Assembly: GCA_947579605.1 (NCBI GenBank)
Contig: OX388312.1
Span: 17,941,313-18,005,312 of the forward strand
Length of the DNA: 64,000 nt
Reading direction: 5' to 3'
Origin: Athripsodes cinereus
Lineage: Eukaryota > Arthropoda > Insecta > Trichoptera > Leptoceridae
Shown in pieces: positions 58,929 to 64,000 of the stretch (the first letter of the stretch is position 1; each line of letters begins with the position of its first letter). A model generated the notes under the pieces. That model saw nothing but the letters and a program-made list of their open reading frames with translations. It was not told the DNA's origin and searched no databases. Position numbers and translations under genes: made by a program.

Positions 58929-61900
58929 GAAGAGTGAAACTAGCATATAGGTATAACCAACAGTCTATACACACATAAATATATTTAGTATTTACACCCA
59001 CATGCACATCAACAAAAACAATCGTCTAAAAATATTATTAGTTTTATACTTTTCGAAGCAAAACTTTTACCATCACGGGCAAGCTTTAGTAGGCAATTTG
59101 AATAAAAGTTTGACTTAAATCTTTTCTACATACCTACTACATTTTATATCTCCAATATTCTTCTTGGGAATATTGAAAAACCTGACTATTTTTAGGTACA
59201 ATTTCAAACGAACATAATAAGTAGTGGTAAATTTTAACAGTATCACCAGTAATAATATTTTATTATAAAAGCAATTAGAAATACTTAAAAATAACATGAT
59301 GCAAATAGGAATCGTTAGAAGCAAACGATGATGCCTATGTGATACCATATACCTAGGTAGAGGTACAATAAAATGTATACTCAATCTATTCTCAACCAAG
59401 AATAGACTGAGTAAAATGTATTCTCAACCAAGCATGTACGTGCAATATCATGTTTAATAAACAGTTTCCTTCTCACCATGGTAATTCACAGTGCAAGTGG
59501 AGTAAACCTCTATCAGAGGGTAAGCAGAAGTTATGAATGACTGTAACGCAAAAATTGAAGATGTCCTGAATTCAATATTATTGTACGAGTACACGTATTA
59601 TGAGGACGTTTTTCTATTAAAAATTATATAATTGTTTGAAGACACATTACGTGAAAAAAAGATGGTGAAATGGAGGAATATTCATAAATGGAGTTTTCCT
59701 TCAAACATTTAATTTATTTATTCTTAACCGTACATCGATCACAAGTAAATTTACACAAAATACATACAAATAAAATAAATTCATATGTAGAGGGCGAGTT
59801 TATCGCAGAGGTGCGATTAATTCCAAGTCAACAAATTTTGTGAAACGTTCACACAAAACTTTAAAGGAAGAAAAAAGGAGGTATATAGGAGCAGGAAAAA
59901 GGACTAAGAAACAGATGCCTAATTTTGCGTGATAAAGTGGATGACGCCAAATTTTACTATCAATGAATGACACCTCTTTTCACAATGCAATGTTCTAATA
60001 TCATTACTATACAAGAAAAGAAAATAAAATGAAAAAAGGCAACATGAAATCAAAAACATAATGTGTGTAATAAATTCTAAGGTATGATTTTGAAGAAGAT
60101 TTTTATTTAAAAGTTTATTTCTTAAAGTAGTTATTATATTATAAAAAATAACAATAGTAATTAAAATTAAAATTATTATTGTATGATCATGAAAAAAAAA
60201 TTAATTGTTCTATTAATGGTGAGTGTTTTTTTAATAATTAATCTAATAAGAGTAGTAAAAAGGACTAACAAAAAACCCGGTTTTATGATTTACCCATTTT
60301 TTTAAATGCACAGATGATAAATTAATTTATTAAAAATAAAACACTTATATTTAATGCAACAGTGACTTTGTTGATCATCATCAGGCTAAAGTGACATTTT
60401 TGTGTTTTATTTTGAATAATTTAATATCTACCAACCTATCATTGGTTGACAACATGGATTATACAAATAAAAAAACTATGAAAGAACTAAAATTATTTAA
60501 AATTATTACAATACATATTATGTATGTACATGAGGTTATAAGAAGTGAATCAATCATAGAAGTTCTGACTTTTACCACAATATAGGTTTATAGTAAATAT
60601 AGTATATTTATAAATTTTCAGCTTTGTCAGGTAAAATTTAATAAATAAATTTCTATTTAATGTCTTGCATGAAAACCTGAAGATTAAAAAAGTATACTAA
60701 CCTGTTAACAATTTTGTTAAAAATTATAATACTTACATACAGATATTATTATTATTTTAAAAATGTCACCCTGCACTAAGAACATAACAGCTTTTGGCCA
60801 AGGCGATCTCAGCAAGGAAAAAAACAAAGCAAACCAAAAAAAGCAAGAAAGAAAAAAAAACACAAAGAGACATCAAAGCAATAGAAAAAAATCACAAAAA
60901 ATATCATCAAAAAGAAACAACGAAATTAAAAGAAAGTCTTTATTCTGGCGAATATAAATACGAGTATAATCAAATCACAGAAGTTATTTGCACAGGCTCC
61001 ATTTCTAATAAATACTGTCCAGAGAGAGAGAGAGAAGATTGGCAGCAGAATTCTTATTACAGATCCATTGATTGATAGTATGAAATTTTACTTTAAGCAG
61101 GCCAACCTAAATAATCAGATCAACTTAAATAAAGCTGGTAGGTATAGTTTTTTTTTTACTTATGACTTTACCTACTTCGTGAAGATGAATGATGTCTGAT
61201 GACATTTGAATAATCACTGGTGATTGGTTACAAAAAGCTCAGTACAAAGATGCTTAGAGGAATATGATAGAAACTTAAGCAGTGGGTAGGAATATCTAAG
61301 TAAACCCGAATACATACACATTTTCCATTTTCTGACCGATAAGAACTCTGAAATAAACTATTTATTCTTGATGATCCGGAAAACTTTTCATATGTATTAA
61401 CATTAGTTAATGTATGGAAGAGTTATTAATGTGACATTGATGATGATAGAGATATATTAATATAAGTATCTAATATCCTGGCCTTGTGAACATATAATAA
61501 CACAAAACCTTACTTATTTTATTAACATCAATAATATTCATAAAAGGAAACATTAGAGGATTCATAATTTGATGGCCATTTTAATCTACCATGTAGGTAG
61601 GTGTAGGTAACTCTAAAACAAAGCTTTTCCGACAGGTAATATGAAATAGGTACGAGTGCAATCAGATATTAGTGTTTTAATTGTTATAATAAATTAACTG
61701 CTACGTTAGAGTGGATTATGTAAAATTCATATGGTTTATTGAAGTTAAACAAAAATGATAACAATAAAAAAGATTAGAATTAGACAAAAAATCGATTGGT
61801 AGACAATATAATTATCTTGATAAGGAGAATGACGGAATTGGTGAACGCTGCTCGTGGATACCGAAAGTGAGCACTTGAGCCAGTCTAAAGCCAATTTGTA

Positions 61901-61991
61901 AGAGCTAGGACACATTTCTCACTTTTCCAATTAGATTTTGTATAATGTTACATTGAGTGAACATGGTTCTCCGATCGAGATAATCGTATGA

Positions 61992-62524
61992 TTAAGGCGC
62001 CTCTTTAGCAAAAACGGTAAAATATTCAATTTTCAACAAATTCGATAGAAAAACTCTCAATACTTGTTGACCCTTGTGAACATTTTGATTTGATGAAATA
62101 AAAAAACAAATATTTATTACCAATATTAGTTTATTACTTAAAAATAAATAAATGGTCGACTGACGAGATTTATTTAGGTAGGTACTCTTTGTTATATCAA
62201 AATACAAATTATTTGTAAAATATATATTTTTTATTCATCCAGTCAAGCATATAAATACTATAGATTTTAGCAATTTTTTTTTAGTATACAAAAAATCGAG
62301 TTCATGTGGTGATTTTTGGTTTCAAAGTATGAGAAATTTTATCAAGGTGTATAAGGCTGTATTTGGGTTTATAATAAAACCCAGATACATCTTTTTTTTT
62401 TTTAAAAAATGTTTTCATATTTTATCAAATCAAAATGTTCGTACGGTCAACAACTTTTGAGAGTTTGTGTACCAAACTTGTTGAAATTGAATGTTTTATC
62501 GTTTTTGCTAAAGGGGCGTCTTAA
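61992..62524. mobile_element. ~530-bp inverted-repeat element with a SINE in its loop
   Basis: The left arm 61992-62100 (AAGGCGCCTCTTTAGCAAAA, ATTCAATTTTCAACAA, AACATTTTGATTTGAT) and the right arm 62420-62524 (ATCAAATCAAAATGTTCG, TTGTTGAAATTGAATG, TTTTTGCTAAAGGGGCG) are inverted, with about 80 percent agreement by eye. The loop contains the SINE fragment at 62341-62410. The right flank shares a word with 8165-8205. Confidence 0.7.
62341..62410 (+). mobile_element. tRNA-derived SINE, family 1, 3' fragment
   Basis: AAGGTGTATAAGGCTGTATTT, GGGTTTATAATAAAACCCAG and ATACATCTTTTTTTTTTTT reproduce the 3' end of the SINEs at 18062 and 25945 (opposite strand). The head is missing, as in a 5'-truncated retrocopy. 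Confidence 0.75.
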
Positions 62525-63094
62525 GATCGTATTTGGATAGTGTCAAGAGTAACCCTGCTGAAAGGTTTTGCCATCTGCACGTTGTGTTCAAGTCTAGTTA
62601 AATAACAGTAATATTCAATCATATTGTCAATTAAATTTAGACCATAATCTATTTTCTTTTATCTTATAACTATTTATACACTCGAGGTATCTCTCTTTGC
62701 ACAGTAGGACAGCCTTTTTATTTTTCGCTCTATTTTCTCATCTCTCATATACTATTTAAAAGTATTACACGCAAAAATCTAAGATTCTAAATTATGACTA
62801 TGTCAGGAGAAACATTTTTAATTCTATAATACACGTTTATATCATCATCGCCCTCAACGCTCCTCTCGGGAACACAGAGCAGAATCCAGCCTCCTCCAAT
62901 CAGAGTGGCTCTGCGTCAATTGCGTCACCTCCACATTGAGGTAAAATAAATTAGAGCTTAATTAACTAAGTTACTCAAATAATTCAACATTATTTCATGC
63001 AAGACATGTTGTAATAATAATCACTAATGCACGTTATCTATGCACCAAGACGGATGCATTATGATAAGATCCTACAGTGAAATGAAGAAGACGT

Positions 63095-63178
63095 GACCTT
63101 AATTTTCCGACCTCCCGCCAAAATTAAAACCTTCTAAAATTAGTATAAAAGTACATGATGCATGTATGAAAAACATCA
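63095..63178 (+). promoter_or_regulatory. Core promoter of glycine-rich gene 4
   Basis: A 25-bp module at 63095-63119 keeps the second half GACCTCCCGCC intact, while the first half is GACCTTA rather than GACCTCC. TATAAAAG is at 63144-63151 and the TCACTT initiator A at 63178, again 34 bp apart. The 5' UTR is 26 nt. Confidence 0.8.
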
Positions 63179-63203
63179 CTTGCAGTTCTGAAACTAAACA
63201 ATC

Positions 63204-64000
63204 ATGAAGGTAAATGTGAAATATTATACTTCTTGATTTAGCTTGCAATTAAAAATATATGTAGTGTGTGAAAAGTCGAAATATGTGTTATTTAATTATT
63301 TTAAAAATTATGTGCAGTGAAATATATATGTGCAAATATTTAACTTATACCTATTTTTTTGTAAATGCTGAAATATCCTTTATACCCAGTTACGAAATAC
63401 ATAATTTATGTAAATAAAACGTGTTCTGGTAGTGGATAAGGACCTAAGGGACTGTTTTAAAATTACTTGGAGTGGAAATATATCGATATGATGTATCGAA
63501 ATGTCGAATATAAATCGAAAATAAAATAAAAAATAAAATAAATCGAAAAATAAAAATATCGAAATGAACAACATATTTTTAATAAAATAATATATTGTGT
63601 AGTTTTCCAAATTTATATTCAGAAAATTAATTGCCAATAATTTTTTATAAAAAAACAGTTATTTATGATTTTAAATGAACAAAGAATGCTCCTTAACATA
63701 GATGTATTCTAAATTTGTGTCGATTATTTATAGAACCTGTTTTTGTCACTTTTCAGGTATTCGTCTGTATTCTGGCTCTAGTGGTAGTAGCCCATGCTGG
63801 GGGCTTAGGCGGTGGCTACGGAGGCGGTAGCTTTGGAGGTGGTGGACATGGAGGATCAGGATCAGGTGGTGGATTCTCCGGTGGACATGGAGGATCAGGA
63901 TCAGGTGGTGGATTCTCCGGTGGTCATGGAGGCGGTTTTGGAGGTGGATATGGAGGTGGTCACGGAGGTGGATCAAGTGGAGGATTTAAGAGCGGTGGCG
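63204..64000 (+). CDS. Secreted glycine-rich structural protein, gene 4 (cut by the window edge)
   Basis: Exon 1 coding part is 63204-63209 (ATG AAG); intron 1 is 63210-63756 (phase 0, GTAAAT...TTTTCAG); exon 2 starts at 63757 and is open to the window end. The 83 visible residues begin MKVFVCILALVVVAHA (signal peptide) and continue GGLGGGYGGGSFGGGGHGG. Two exact copies of a 39-bp unit (63841-63879 and 63880-63918) encode GGHGGSGSGGGFS, followed by GGGYGGGHGGGSSGGFKSGG. Ser is more common than in the other three, and the FKSGG motif recalls gene 1. By analogy the missing part should end with a phase-1 intron and a GW-stop exon. A minus-strand His/Arg-rich frame here is a shadow. Confidence 0.88.

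Larger units (their letters stand above)
58930..63090. other. Intergenic DNA between genes 3 and 4
   Basis: Includes a minus-strand LINE 3' tail at 59712-59841 (TTTATTTATTCTTAACC to GAGGGCGAGTTTATCGCAG), an A-rich stretch at 60763-61075 whose Lys-rich frames are doubtful, the inverted-repeat element at 61992-62524, and a LINE relic near 62843-62945. No gene is supported. Confidence 0.5.

Noticed and set aside
60763..61075. Two overlapping Lys-rich frames (64 and 93 codons)
   Set aside because: They arise from an A-rich strand; no domain, promoter or splice signal was found. Transcript data could change this.
63746..63976. His/Leu/Arg-rich minus-strand frame at the right edge
   Set aside because: Complement of gene 4 exon 2.

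Overview
This 64 kb window is AT-rich animal DNA, most probably from a moth or butterfly. The evidence is spliced genes with GT/AG introns, an insect-type TATA plus TCA initiator, frequent GTAGGTACCTA-like words, and a dense load of repeats that resemble lepidopteran LINE tails, tRNA-headed SINEs and foldback MITEs. Nothing bacterial or viral was seen. All family names come from reading motifs by eye; no search was run.

Layout: 1-39.2 kb holds no host gene that I can support. It is an intergenic block of transposon debris: a degenerate but long endonuclease/reverse transcriptase ORF on the minus strand (20778-22643), many short LINE 3' ends, three kinds of tRNA-derived SINE, several foldback or TIR elements (997-1209, 12026-12183, 12581-13356, 18951-19130) and two clean minisatellites (52 bp x4 and 45 bp x8).

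From 39.3 kb to the right edge there is a same-strand array of four paralogous genes for small secreted glycine-rich proteins: 39375-43418, 47264-48626, 56747-58315, and 63204 to beyond 64000. Each has a coding first exon of only ATG-AAG, a large second exon with the rest of the signal peptide and the Gly-rich body, and (where visible) a last coding exon that adds only Gly-Trp-stop. All four share a promoter: a 25-bp GACCTCC...CCTCCCGCC module, a TATAAAAG box 23-26 bp downstream, and a TCA initiator exactly 34 bp after the first T of the TATA box. They are likely structural proteins of cuticle or another extracellular matrix and are probably co-expressed. The first gene carries an extra in-frame 33-nt exon that could be a cassette.

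The gaps between these genes are also repeat-filled. The most complex is 50.6-55.0 kb. There a 42-bp-period satellite of about 1.65 kb switches orientation twice, and it is flanked by inverted copies of one repeat block, with later insertions whose target duplications can still be read.
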